Source: Diphasiastrum complanatum (lineage: Eukaryota; Streptophyta; Lycopodiopsida; Lycopodiales; Lycopodiaceae). Taken from it: a DNA stretch of 64,000 nucleotides. The notes under the pieces are model-generated. The model searched no databases, was not told the DNA's origin, and saw only the letters and a list, made by a program, of their open reading frames with translations. A program made the translations under genes and the position numbers. This document shows positions 12,947 to 25,027 of the stretch, in pieces (the first letter of the stretch is position 1; every line of letters starts with the position of its first letter). The DNA is taken from contig CM055095.1 of NCBI GenBank assembly GCA_029204225.1, positions 28,092,845-28,156,844 of the forward strand, in the 5' to 3' direction.

Positions 12947-13401
12947 TTGGTGGCGGTCCCACGACACCTGCAATATGCAGTTATTGGGGACTTTGATTAG
13001 CTTCGCGATGAATCTTGATTAAATGGTACTGCACCTTCTCCATAAAGTCGAGGCGTGCAGTATTAAAAACCAAATTGTGTGGCAGAAAACAACGGTGAGC
13101 TCCGGAAATCCACTTGGAGGTTGTCCATGATGTGAAGCGTGATTCCCAAGAGCATCCCATCATTGCTGCACAAAAATATAAACGAGCAACTGGCAACGGA
13201 TTTTCAACCGGCGATCAGGCCATGCCTTGCGTCATTCTTTTTCAGCTGCCAATGCATGCACAGCTAAGAAGCGCGTCTCACAAAGTTTATGCATTTTTCA
13301 TGGCGTAATTGTAGAGATTTGGATTCATCAAGGCATTGCATTGTGGCAATCCTTAATGATGGTACCAAAAATTCTACTGGCATTATTGCATCCTGACCAG
13401 C
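12947..13401 (-). mobile_element. Short interior remnant of element D
   Basis: This is the interior side of the PPT, cut off by the family-A LTR that begins at 13402. A 71-residue minus-strand frame (12981-13196) is open and might be the end of a pol-like polyprotein, but no catalytic motif is present and I do not assign it. Confidence 0.25.
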
Positions 13402-14390
13402 TGTAATGCCGCGAAATTGTTAAATATTGAATATCGACCTAAATATGGCATGATATACTCGGAAATGAAGATATGAGCTGGATAAATATAAACCATGAAG
13501 AGGCCTAAGTCATTTTTCGAGAATATATCTCCTAAAGACTTGCCTTGTATTTAAGGAGACCTCTAGAAGGGAAACGCTACCTTGGATAGCCTTTACTAGG
13601 TCATCTACGCAAAACAACTAAATATGAATCGTCATGTTAAACTAGAGTAATTTTAACTCTTAGTTAAATATACCTCTTATGGTATAATTGAACATATACT
13701 CAACCTAATTGTTAACTAGACCTTTTCACGGGAGCGACACACCTGTAGTTTTAGACGTGTGTTTGTTCGCTTCGTAGAACATATATTGATCACATGCTTC
13801 AGTCTCGATCATCAAGAGAGAAAGATTTTATGTATTTGTGAGAGGTTAAAGAAGTGAATAGAGTGTTGAGGTCTATTCTCTCTTATCTCTGTTCTCTGCA
13901 CTGTTGAGTGTGAGTGATCCTGAGTCTACTAGCAATCTCTAATGCATTACATGAATTACTCTCTGGTCATATAGACTCTCTAGCGCATTATAGTCGTTTG
14001 TTGTATGTCCGTAAATATGCTCTAAGGAACTGTCTTAAAATCTGCTTATTCATCTATCGCGAACACTTTCTTTTTGGCACTCGAATAAAGTCTACATTTG
14101 GTACACTCTAGCGATAGAACTGTATGTATACATCTGAGATGTCAGTCCCTATTTGAGGACTTGAGTCTTTGATCTATGTTCTTGCTTGTAACTGACATAA
14201 GTTTCTAACGTACTCTAGAACTCTTTGTGTTCTTTAACCATAGCCTTGGACTTAAGTTGTTGAGGACTTCTGTCTAGAAACGAACAGTTCGCGAATGTGA
14301 TTAACTAATTGTCTGCACAAACACAAATACATTAAACATTTCTCGACTCTCTGTTGACACCTTAATCAGCCGGAGCAATCCAATTTGACT
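13402..14390 (+). repeat. Family-A LTR copy, plus orientation, incomplete
   Basis: This region is an inverted copy of about 17380-18347. Shared landmarks include TGTAATGCC (versus TGTGATGCC at the other start), GGCCTAAGTCATTTTTCGAG, TTTCACGGGAGCGACACACC and CTCTGTTGACACCTTA. It starts with TG but has no PPT before it, so it may be a solo LTR or a 5' LTR. The last 250 bp of the full LTR could not be matched. Confidence 0.65.
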
Positions 14391-17106
14391 AATAGCATAA
14401 CTTTCTTCCACTCAATCAACCCTTCTCTGATCCTAGTACTTAAACTAAGATTAGGTTGATCCAATACAGAACTCTCAGACTTAAATTCTGATCAAACTTA
14501 CTTCTTTCCAATCAAAATGGAATAAGTAACCTTTGACCTTTTACTGTACTACTTATAGATAATGATTCAAAATATCAAACTTGTTCTAGATCCAGATTGT
14601 CCACACAATCCCTAGAGAATTTTTCTTATTTGAAAAGTTCCAATTAGGTATTTTACTCTGAATTTATCCAAAATTACATTCAGACCAAATCTCATTTCTA
14701 TACCACAACTGGTTCTCTTTTGAAAACTATGCAACCCACAGATTTCCAAATAGAATTTTATCCCATCACTTCTTCCCTCTTTTTAAAGAAATTATCAATT
14801 TCAATAAAAGTTTAACTAGAAAGATGATATATGAAAATATCAAATCCCAAAAAAGTCAGCAATAAGTACATTCCACAAAAGGATTCACTCTATTACAAAC
14901 AGGACTTCCCCCAAAAATATTTTTAACCAGAGTGACAGAAACTACCATTCTTTTGAAATCCATTTATGCAAAAAGAGATATTCTAGGTTTAATAAATTGA
15001 AACACTGAAATCTTAGAATTTATCTGAATTTCAAGTCTATTTACACAAGTAGTAAATTTATATGAGATAATAGTCTTTCAGAAGAATAACTTCATGATGG
15101 AAAGAATCATGTAAACTAGTCTGATATCATATATTTGAGAAATTACTAAGAAGTAAAAGATTAATTATGAAAGTGAGAAATAGATTTGAGGGCCTCTGAT
15201 TTTGTAAATAATGAGATACCACATTGGGATCTAGATTAAACCTCAAAATTTTTCAAAATACCCCACATTTGATTAAACGATTTAATTTTTCCCATATCGC
15301 GACAAGGTACAAAAACACACCATTGATTATCAAATCTTTACAATCCTAGAATTCCCTTTTCAAAACTACTGATGTCCCATACCATCAACTTTTCCTTCCA
15401 GAAAATCCTTAACCTCCTCATCTGATATTCTAGAGATCTGTTGATCATCTAGCTGTCCTATAATCACTATAGGATATTATCTCTTCCATTTATTTGGATG
15501 ACTAGTCATGCCAATCAGATGGATACCACAAATCCACACCTAATCCTGTGATCTAAACAGAAGAATTAACATGGTTCAATATCACATTCTAATCCTTCCA
15601 GCAGGTTAATGATAAGCTTCGAATTCCTATGGATCCAAGAGCATTAACTCTAGGGACAAGCTTCTATCAATTAACTGATCCAATGTAATCCACTTATCAA
15701 ATTCTATTTCTAACATCACAATTGACATCCAAAATTGTGGACCTCAATGGTCACAAAGTTATCAGTTATGAATTCAACTAAATGAATTCTATCTAGGAGA
15801 TTAATAACTAGTATTAAGCAATTATTTACTTAGATTACCAAAATCCTAATTGCAAAATACATTTTCCGATCACACTTACTACCCATGATGTCCACTCTTC
15901 TACCCTCCTTAGAATTTTCAGTCCCCTGAAAATCTTTTAGCTAAGGTATCAAGAAGATGTAACGACATTAGTGAATGTTTAAAATTAATTACTGTAGGAA
16001 AAAGTCCGAAACAGTTTCATTTCTATCCTATACCTGGGTAGAAACACCGATATAGAATCCACCATAAAATTTTAACTGGAAATGAAATTAGTATTAACTT
16101 TTGATCAGTTTTTAACAATTACCAATTTCAAATTAAATTGGACTATTTTTCCTTTCCATTGAACTGGCTTAAGAATTACTTTGATAAAATTCTTTGTTGT
16201 TAATGGGAATTTCATAAAATCTAGATTCGGTTACTTCTTTTCTAGTATTCACACAAAAATTGTGGAATAAAGAATTACCTCCAATATTATCCATTTTATT
16301 TTATTAATTACTTTAACAAGTATCTCAAAAGCTTTGGTCCATTCAATCTTAATGATTAAAATAATCAAGAACACAAAACCAATTGATCAATGTTCCACCG
16401 ACTTGAAAAGGAGAAAACAAAACACAATTTAACTCCTTGTACTGGGACTATCAATACTCTAGAGTTAAATGTTTTAAAATGCATAATACCAAGGAATTGA
16501 ATTCCTATACCAGGTATATGTCTGAGAACTATACCATTCTCCTCTTTCCGTCAAGATCGGCTTTAAAAAGCTCATTCCAAAAATTGATTATTACAGCTTG
16601 ACCAAAGGTCCAATAGTACCAAAGTTCCACACAAAATCTATCGGTAGTTTTTGATGTAAGCCAATCAACCAGCAACTAAGGTCTTAACACATGCATATTG
16701 TTCCTAGTGATTTTCCTATTTGGGAAGCAATATTCAAACCAGGGCTAAAATTTTGAAAACTAAGCACCAAGAACCCAAAATTCCACTGACTGGGTGCTAG
16801 TAACTTGAGTTCGGAAATCTCATTTCGAACCATCATCAAAGTTACAACCTGTCAAAAATTTGAAACCCCAATGGTCATCTGGCATGTATCTAGAAACCTT
16901 ACAACTGATTCGCAATTTCCAAAATTGCTAAATTTTGAAGCCCTTGCATGAGGGTCGAACCCCCTGTCACTTCCCTTCACATGCAAAACTTACATGCCTA
17001 AGGCATCATACCTTCGAGGTTATGCATAAAACCTAGGTCTCCATACCCTAAATGTTTAAGAGAAACCCAAAGCCAAACGGCCACCACTTCAAAAAGGGCC
17101 TTTAAC
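14391..17106. other. AT-rich spacer between inverted family-A LTRs
   Basis: About 2.7 kb of AT-rich sequence with many stops on both strands. No gag, pol or host-gene signature was found. It may be interior of a non-coding LTR element or older debris. Confidence 0.45.
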
Positions 17107-18347
17107 TGTCGTGCTATACCAACAAGGTTAATATAGATTTTGTAGCGAAAAGTATCGTTCCCACAGAGGATAGCGTTAGAAAGTTATGTTTTTGGTGTAA
17201 TTATGGCAGGTGGTTTCGAATGTTATTCTGGTTGTCGACAGACATTAAAAAGTAACCAATATTACTTATATTTGGAATGGGTAATGTTAATGAATTCAGA
17301 ACAACAATCTAGCCTCTATCGAATCGAAGGAATCCCATTCTACAAATGAAATGTTATCAGAGTAGTACAGTAGACTACACTCTGGCTGACTAAGGTGTCA
17401 ACAGAGAATCGGGTATTGTTCGATGTATTTGCGACTGCGCAGACAATTAATTAATCGAGTTCGCGAACTATTCGTTCCTAGACAATACTTAATGGTTAAA
17501 GAGTACGAATGGTTTTAGAGCACATTAGAAACTTACGTCAATGCCAATCAGAAAAACATATTAGAGACTCAATTCTTCAGACAGGGACTGTCATCTCATT
17601 TGTATACATACAACTTAATTCAATGATCATGCTAGACTGCACAAAAATAGACATTATTTGAGTGTCGACAAGAAAGTATTCGCGATAGACGAATCAAATG
17701 ATTTTAAGACATTTCTTTAGAGCATGCTTTACGGAAACACAGCAAACGACTGTAATGCACTAGAGCATTTGTCTGATCAGAGAGTAATTCATGAAATGCG
17801 TTAGAGATTGTTAGCAGACTCAAGATCACTCACGCTCAGCAGTGCGGAGAACAGAGATAAGGGAGAATAACTCACAAAACTCTATTCACTTCTTCAATCT
17901 CTTACATAAGCATAGACTCTTCTCTCTTGATGATTGAGACTGAAGTGTGAGATCAATATATGTTCTATGGGGAGAACAAACACACCTCTTAAACAATAGG
18001 TGTGTCGCTCCCGTGAAAGGGTCTAGTTAAGAATTAAACTGAAAATACGTTCAACTATACCATAAGAGGTATACTTAACTATGAGTTAAAGTTACTCTAG
18101 TTTAACATGTCTTTTCATAACTAGTCATTTCGTATGGACAACCTAGTTAAGGGTTATCCAAGGCAATGTCTTTTCCTATTAAAGGTCTAGCCCTTAATTT
18201 ATAAGGCAAGTACCTAGGAGATATATTCTCGAAAAATGACTTAGGCCTCTTCATGATTTATACTTAACCAGCTCATATCTTCATTTTCGAGTATATTATG
18301 CCATCTTTATGTTGATATTCAATTTTTGACATTTGTGTGGCATCACA
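17107..18347 (-). repeat. 3' LTR of Gypsy-A
   Basis: The minus strand reads GAGGAAGGGGATA, then TGTGATGCCACAC starting at 18347. A CA end is found at plus 17107 (minus ...GCACGACA), giving an LTR of about 1241 bp. Most of it is repeated in inverted orientation at 13402-14390. Its distal part contains GTGGGAACGATACTTTTCGC. Confidence 0.6.
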
Positions 18348-18360
18348 TATCCCCTTCCTC
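18348..18360 (-). other. Polypurine tract of Gypsy-A
   Basis: GAGGAAGGGGATA on the minus strand directly precedes the LTR start TGTGATGCC. It fixes the orientation of Gypsy-A as minus. Confidence 0.6.
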
Positions 18361-18677
18361 AAGTGTGAAACATCCTCGTGAACATATCATCTTTATTTCG
18401 AGGATTACTCGAGAAACATTCTTGTTCGTCAGATTTTTATTGAGGCAAAAAAAAAAGTTCTTCATATGATTCGTCCTTTAGATATTTCTTCAGAGAATAT
18501 GTGTCTTGTTGTTGTGTTGAGTAGGTTGATTTTGAGATGAAATTGTTTGATGAAAACTGGAATCAAACTTCAAAACATCTTCAAACTACAAAGATCTAGC
18601 TTTAGTATCACAGATAGGCATTAGCATGACAAAGACATGAATAATATTTATGAATTATTCAATTCTTCATATAGTTT

Positions 18678-20255
18678 CTAAGCTAGCTCCAAGTTCTGTT
18701 GAGCTTCGATCAACAACAAATCTTCTTTGGATTTTGTATATCGGCCAACTGGGAGGTTGCCGAATTCTTCTAGTTTAACAAGGAGTAATGTTCCATCGAA
18801 CAACTCCTGAGTCAACTTTGTATCTTCATTTAAATCACTTTGTAGAGTGATTTCTTCACAGTATTGAGCTGAAAATCTAATAAAATTGCTTTTAACATAA
18901 AGATTCTGAAGAAAAAATAATGTCTTTCCTGCAAAGGTATTAAACTGCCAATATGTATATGTACAAAATTGCTTATATCTGAATGACTTTCGTCTATCCT
19001 GCAGATTATGTCGAATCTCCGCAAAATATTCTGCAAGGTTTTGCTCCCAATCCATGTTGATCAGCAACCCTGCGTCGTCGAATGCACCTAAATCCGCAAT
19101 AGCTTTGGATTTGTATAGTTGAAACTACGACTTTCGCTTCCAAAAATGTCGCTTATTGTCTTCATTCCTGGATTATGCCCCAGCATAGACATCATTTTTG
19201 CTCGATAGAAAGCTGGGCCCATAACCAGATAAAGTCTTCCTTCTCCCATGGTCGCTTCCAATCGTCGAAGGCGATGCCTACTGCACTTGGTAGCATCATA
19301 AAATCCATACGCCATTATAATTCAATGTAAAAAACTACAGTTGGACACCATTTCCAGAAGCGTTCAACAAATGCACGGAATCTGTCAACACATACCTTCA
19401 ACTGATTCCGCCGCATTCATTTTGGCTGTGTAGATGCAGTTGCCAAGTCTTGAGTTTGCAACTCAGCAGCCAACTTTTGATCTTCCATTTGTTGTTGGAG
19501 ATCTGACAGCTCATGTTCGAGCTTGTCAATCTTTGCGACTGCATCCAGATACTCGGGATGGTCTGAGGCTCCGGTGCAGGCAAGCACAGAGGGGATTTGC
19601 TATGTAAGGTCATCAATTCTGAGTAAGGCCTGAAGGTACTCGTCGTGTGCATCTGGTCCGCTGCAAGATAGGATAGCTTCACTCGAAAACTCCATTAGCT
19701 CCGCCAATTCTTCCTCTACAAGAGCCTTCGAATCCTCGAGTAGTTGCAAGAACTCAACTCGAAAATTGTCAAGCATCTGATCTTGGAGTTGGTTTAGCTT
19801 CGTGAGGTCGATTGTAACGGACCCTGCATTGGTGCATACAGAGAGAGCAGCTTCTGCCTTCAGTCTTCTCATTCACTCCTCCTGGAAACGTTTCTGGAGT
19901 GCGACATTATGTTGATTTGCAGATGTCAGTTGCTGCTTTTAAGAATCATTTTGAGTCTGATAATTATCAGACTTGGTCTCAATCGTCTTATTGATCTGTT
20001 TTAAAAAATCAGCTTTCTTTATTAAGGTTTGAAGCTGTGTGTCGAGAGAACGATTTGTTCAATCAGCTTCGTGGTACTTGTCCAACTCATACACTTCAGC
20101 CACTAGGTTTTTGGCTTTCTCGGTCATAGTGCAAAACCACTGGGGCTAGTCGTCTGGTTGTTCTTCATCTGCCACAGGTGCCCCAGTGTCGCCTTCAGCA
20201 GTTGTTTATCTTTTGTCTGATGTATCAGACTGAGTTGCGTCATCGTCAGAGGAGA
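18678..20255 (-). pseudogene. Coiled-coil extra protein next to 3' LTR of Gypsy-A
   Basis: Reading on the minus strand from the Copia-1 junction at 20255, an acidic stretch leads into a long Gln/Lys/Glu-rich, leucine-patterned segment (about 20127-19400) that looks like coiled coil. A C-terminal part at 19315-18678 contains YWQFNTFAGK, then EEITLQSDLNED, and a stop at 18678. At least four in-frame stops and one frame change break it. It lies between reverse transcriptase and the 3' LTR, where RNase H and integrase would be expected, so part of pol is missing. It has no zinc knuckle and no pol motif. I infer an additional retroelement protein; the family is unknown to me. A faint likeness to the protein of element Z (40380-40900) is described in the findings. 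Confidence 0.45.
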
Positions 20256-20643
20256 GAGAGAGGGCACAAAGAGCTTGTCTCCAAATTTGCATTACACACA
20301 AATTTTATCATCTTCTCAATGAGAGTACCTCACATATATATAGATCCATGGACTCTTCTCCTACTTTGAGTTGAATTGGAGTTGTGGATCCACCTCTCAA
20401 GCTATCTAGACTTGTCCAAGCCACCTCACTATGTCTAATTGTGCCACATAGTCTTTTCATGCATTAAATGTGGCATGTAAGGTACAAATGACAATTCCTA
20501 TGGTAGCTCGAGTTTCTACTTCTACCTACCTTGAATATTTTATTCTAAGATGGGTCTTTACTAAGCCAAAAGAGCTCAATTTATCTTTGGCATTTTTAGG
20601 ACCCATACTCACAACATTAGATAGATTTTTCAATATTTTGACA
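20256..20643 (-). repeat. Copia-1 3' LTR, outer end deleted
   Basis: The minus strand starts TGTCAAAATATTG at 20643 and matches the Copia-2 LTR until 20256, where similarity stops at GGAGAGAGAGAGGGCAC. The full LTR in Copia-2 is 615-616 bp, so about 225 bp of the outer end are absent. The usual target duplication cannot be tested. Confidence 0.85.
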
Positions 20644-20656
20644 CTCCTCCTAAAAA
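20644..20656 (-). other. Copia-1 polypurine tract
   Basis: TTTTTAGGAGGAG on the minus strand abuts the LTR start TGTCAAAATATTG. Copia-2 has a near-identical tract at 47972-47983. Confidence 0.7.
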
Positions 20657-20661
20657 TGTAT

Positions 20662-21288
20662 CTAATGTGGATCAAGCATTGATCTTGAGATAAGACCAAG
20701 ATTAGACCTATGCTTTGAGAAGGCACTTTTGCAAAGTGGTTTTGTGAGAAAATCAGCAATACATGAAGATGTGTCGACATATTCTAAATTGATTTCACCT
20801 CCAATGATCTTTTCCCTTACAAAATGGTGTGCCAGTTCTATATGCTTGCTTCTTGCATGAAAAATAGGATTGTTTGCAAGAGCTTGTGCCAATATGTTGT
20901 CACATTTGATCAAGGGAAGATCATCCTCTTTGATGCAATTTAGCTCCATGATTAACCTCTTGATCCAAAGCACCTCTTTAGTTGTTGTAGTGAGTGCTTT
21001 GTACGCAGCCTCACAAGATGATAGAGATATGGTATCCTGCTTCTTTGAAAGCCAAGACACAAGATTTCCTCCAAGAAAGATAGTATATGCATTAATGGAC
21101 TTTCGATCCATTTTATCACTTGCAAAATCGGAATCTGAATAGCCAACAATGGTTAGATCTTCATTCTTATACAATAAACCATAATCTTGAGTAAAAGATA
21201 CATATCTTAGAGCTCTCTTGGCCATCTTCCAATGTTGGATCTTGGGATCTTGCATAAATTGACTCAATTTGTGCACACAATAGCTCAA
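20662..21288 (-). pseudogene. Copia-1 RNase H and pol C-terminus
   Basis: The 208-residue frame carries the Copia RNase H pattern in order: YSDSDFASD near residue 70, SLSSCEAAYKAL near 115, IKCDN near 150, then NPIFHARSKHIE and HFVREK, and ADFLTKPL near the end. RNase H removes the RNA strand during reverse transcription. Copia-2 has CEAEY where this copy has CEAAY, so a conserved acidic residue of that motif has been lost here by a transversion. The frame ends at the natural C-terminus just before the PPT. Confidence 0.85.
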
Positions 21289-21336
21289 ATCGGGTCTAGT
21301 GATAGTAAGCCAAATTAAAGAGCCTATAAGACTCCT

Positions 21337-22104
21337 CTAAAATGTGACGTCCTCGAAGAATCTTTCATCACCTTTAATAGGATCTTTTACATGTTGCTCC
21401 ATGGGAGTATCTATGCCTTTACAACTTTGCATATTGAATTTTTTCAAAATAGAAAAGACATATCTAGATTGACAAATAAAAGCATACTCTTCATGAAAAT
21501 CAATCACAAGGCCCAAAATGTAATGGATCTCTCCTAGATCTTGCATTTTAAATACTTTTCCTAATGCATCTTTGGTTTCTTGAACTAGCATCAAACAACT
21601 TCCACTAAGAATAATGTCATCTACATAGATTAGGAGAATGACAATATTATTACCGTCAAACTTTAAGTACATAGAAGGATCATAGTCACTAAGCACAAAT
21701 CCTAATGAAAGCAGAAAGTTGTTGAGTCTTGAATACCATGATCTAGGTGCTTGCTTTAAGCCATAAAGACTTCTAAATAGCAAACACACCTTAGATTTAT
21801 CCTTGATAAATCCTTGAGGCTGTTCCATGTATATCTCCTCCTCAAGATAGCCATTCAAAAAAGCATTGGAGACATCAAGTTGAAACAGTTTCCACTTAAA
21901 AAATAAGGTAAGAGAGATTATGATTCTTATTGTCACCATCTTTGCTATAGGAGCAAAGGTTTCTTCATAGTCAAGGCCATATATTTGTGTAAAGCCTTTA
22001 GCACATAATCTTGCCTTGTACTTGTTGATGGAGCCATCATGATTGTACTTGATCTTGAACACCCACTTGCATTCAATGATATACATGTAAGGTGGTGGAT
22101 CCAC
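21337..22104 (-). pseudogene. Copia-1 reverse transcriptase
   Basis: The 255-residue frame contains the Copia RT core: KWVFKIKYNHDGSINKYKAR, DYEETFAPIAKM, QLDVSNAFLNGYLEEEIYM, LYGLKQAPRSWY and the catalytic YVDD (LLIYVDDIILSG). The YVDD box is intact, so damage lies elsewhere. It is separated from RNase H downstream and from integrase upstream by stops or shifts, so no full polyprotein can be made. The enzyme copies element RNA into DNA in cytoplasmic particles. Confidence 0.92.
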
Positions 22105-22159
22105 TAGCTCCCATGTGGTTGGTGATCAAGGCATCATATTCAATCTTCATGGCCTCATA

Positions 22160-23305
22160 TCACTTCTTGGTATTGAGGGCTTCTTGAACATCTTTGGGCT
22201 CCTCATGAGAAACAAAATAAGCATAAGTGGAATCAAGATCCACTTGTTTTCCTTTGTCATCATAAGTGAGCCTCTTGGGCTCGGATCTCTCCCTCATGGA
22301 TCTTCTAGGAGTGAAAAACCGAGGACTTCCATCTTCAAATCTTGACTCCTCCATATGTTGATTGTCTTCAATAACAATAGGTGATAGATTTTGAGGTTGC
22401 TTGATCTCGGCCCCTCCAAGATTGGATTTTTCTTCTTCATGAAAAACTAAATCTCTACTATCAACTACTTTAGATGTAGAGAGCATGTAGATTTGATAGG
22501 CTTTCTTGTTGGATGAATATCCAACCATTACTCCTTTGCTTGCACAAGGATTATCCTTCTTTCTTGTTTCCAAGGGAATATGGACAAAGCATATGCATCC
22601 AAATACTCTAAGGTGTTCAACCTTAGGTTTCTTCAAATAGAGTGCTTCATATGGTGACTTTCCTCCAAGTGCAACATGAGGGAGTCTATTGCAAAGATAG
22701 TTTGAACAATTGATAGTCTCACCCCAAAAGTCTTTTGGCAAGGATGCCTCAATTCTGATGGCTTTGGCACATTCACACAGTGTTCTATTCTTTCTTTTAG
22801 CCACCCCATTTTGAGATGGTGTATATGCACAAGAAAACTCCCTTTTAATGCCTTCAAGCTCACAATAATCATGAAATTTATTGGAAGTGTACTCACCACC
22901 TCCATCACTTCTAAGAATCTTGATTTTGTAAGAAAATTGCTTTTCAACTAGAGCTTTGAACTTTAGGAAATAGTCAAACACCATAGATTTTGAAGCTAAA
23001 AGATATACCCAAGTAAATCTAGTGAAATCATCAATGAAAGTTACAAAGCAAGTAGCACCACCCTTGTTTTTTGAAGATGAGAAGTGCACATTCGAGTGTA
23101 TGAGCTCCAATGGATGTGTAGTCTTGATAGATGACTTTGAAAAAGGCTTCTTATGAGACTTAGATATGGCACAAGCTTCACATGGCTTGAAATACTTGGA
23201 GATAAGACTAGGCAAGCCAATAGCTTTGGCTTTTCTGACCATGGACACCATAGAATTATAGCTAGGATGACCCAACCTTCTATGCCATAGTTCCTCCAAA
23301 GACAT
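22160..23305 (-). pseudogene. Copia-1 integrase (GAG-pre-integrase plus core)
   Basis: The 381-residue frame begins with the GAG-pre-integrase zinc motif (LWHRRLGHPSYNS, then CEACAISKSHKKPF) and continues with the integrase core. Two of three catalytic positions are altered. The first Asp (usual HSD) is Asn in IHSNVHF, while Copia-2 keeps Asp. The second is kept in LRSDGGGEY. The third (usual NGVAERKN) is Lys in NGVAKRKN, and Copia-2 also has Lys. A hydrophilic linker follows with SEPKRLTYDD. Inferred to be catalytically dead. Confidence 0.92.
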
Positions 23306-24569
23306 ATGAGTAGCAAAAGCACTATCACAAGAGTTAGCATACTCTTAGGGATCAAGCTTGTAGATTCCACCATATCTAGACCCAAATGCAAGGATTTCAT
23401 CATGCTTCTTCATTGTACATGTATCAACATTAAAATTCACATCTAGTCCACTATCAAACAATTGCCCAACACCAATAAGATTTTTTGTTAGCTTGGGAGC
23501 AAAAAGTACATTAGACAGAGAAAGAACTTTTGATGAAGAAAGCTTTAAGGGAATGGTGCCTATGCCTTCAATAGCACACTCATGATCATTTGTTGTGTAG
23601 AAGAATACTTGGAGCTACACATATGTGAGGAAGCTCCACTGTCAATATACCACGAACCATCCTTCTTGAAAGGTGATGAAGAAAAACTCGAGACCATAAG
23701 AAATCCCTCTTCATCACTTGCATAAGCATCTTCCTTCTCTTCATTAGAAATGTTGGCTTGCTTGAATTGACCCTTCTTCTTGAAGCAATCGGTGGCATAA
23801 TGCCCCTTCTTGCCACAAAAGAAACACTTGATGTTTTTTTTCTTCTTTTTGGATGTGGAAGCTTGAGAGGACTCATCCTCATCTCCTTTCTCCTTGGAAA
23901 TAAGATTGTTCTTGCTTTTAGAGAATTGATGTTGATATTGTCTTTGGTAAAGAGAGCTTTACCATCAATGTTGAGAGACAGTCTCTCCATTTTCAAGAGT
24001 TTATACTCTTGTCTTGATTCTTCATAAATGAGCACACTTTGGAGTGCTTCCAAACTTGGTAGCTCCTCCTTAATGGCATAACTCTAAACAAGATTGTCAT
24101 ATTCATTCTTTAACCCAGTAAGTATGACTTGAACAAGTTCATTTTGGTTGATGGAGTCTCCTATGCATGACAATTCTCTATGGAGGTCTTTAACTCTCAT
24201 TACATAAGATGAAGCACATTCATCACTTCTCTGTACACTTTGAAAAATTTGGTTTCTTAGTGTTAGAAGTCTAGAAGTATTTTTTGCCTCATAGATAGAC
24301 TTGAGAGTATTCCAAGCATCTTTTGCATTAGTACAAGCACCAATTTCTCTTAAGATGTCATTTGAGACATTCATCTTAATATAATGTAGAGCCATCCTGG
24401 CTCTCTTTTTGTACTTTGGAATTTCTTGAGGAATTTGTGGTTCTTCTTCAATGCCAAGTACAATATCCATCACATCTTGTAGTATTAAAATAGATTCCAT
24501 TCTAACCTTCCAAATTGAGTAATTAGAGGTTGACAATCTTTCACTTGCTTCTAATAGAAAGACACCCAT
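23306..24569 (-). pseudogene. Copia-1 gag and protease
   Basis: The probable start is ATG at 24569 (MGVFLLEASERLST), followed by the UBN2-type gag domain (YSIWKVRMESIL, LRNQIFQSVQ, LHRELSCIGD). A TAG stop at 24084-24086 replaces the CAG present in Copia-2. In the next segment the zinc knuckle CFFCGKKGHYATDC is intact, and the protease box WYIDSGASSHM with its DSG active site is present at about 23645. A roughly 40-bp deletion after the protease box relative to Copia-2 (near 23605) and further stops near 23345 break the frame. Confidence 0.88.
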
Positions 24570-24704
24570 TGAAGTCATAAAGAATGATGGAAATAAAAAA
24601 AGATGGATGAAAGAATTAATTTTCTTCTCACTATAGGAACCAATCAAGGGTACAGAACCAAATCCTATGTAAGACTTAGCAAAAAACTGTGAGATAGATC
24701 TCAC

Positions 24705-25015
24705 TAGCTTGACAATCTCTCTAAAACAAGAATTGCATCAGATTCTACAATTTTTAGCTTTCTAGTGGGCTAATTTGCTTGAAATTTGGATTTGAGGTGA
24801 GAGAGAACCACCAATCTGAAAATGGGCGGATTTCACGCGTGCCAGCACCTGAAATTCCATACAGTACCTGATCTGGCCCATTCAATGTGGTTTGTAGCTC
24901 AGAATCACAAGAAAGCTACAAACTAGCTAGAAGGTATAATCTAGACAATTCCTAGCTTGAAATCTGATCAGATCTGCAAACTTTTTGATTAGATTTGCTT
25001 GTAAAACTTAGGTAG
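24705..25015 (-). other. Copia-1 5' leader
   Basis: This is an untranslated leader between primer site and gag, clearly matching 52400-52706 of Copia-2. About 310 bp present in Copia-2 (near 52110-52420) are absent here. Confidence 0.6.
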
Positions 25016-25027
25016 ACTCTGATAACA
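25016..25027 (-). other. Copia-1 primer binding site
   Basis: The minus strand reads TGTTATCAGAGT directly after the 5' LTR. It matches the initiator tRNA-Met site TGGTATCAGAGC at 10 of 12 positions; Copia-2 has the exact version. Confidence 0.75.

Noticed and set aside
20870-24027. Plus-strand frames across Copia-1 (for example 20870-21142 and 23758-24027)
   Set aside because: They are antisense shadows of clear minus-strand RNase H and gag frames.
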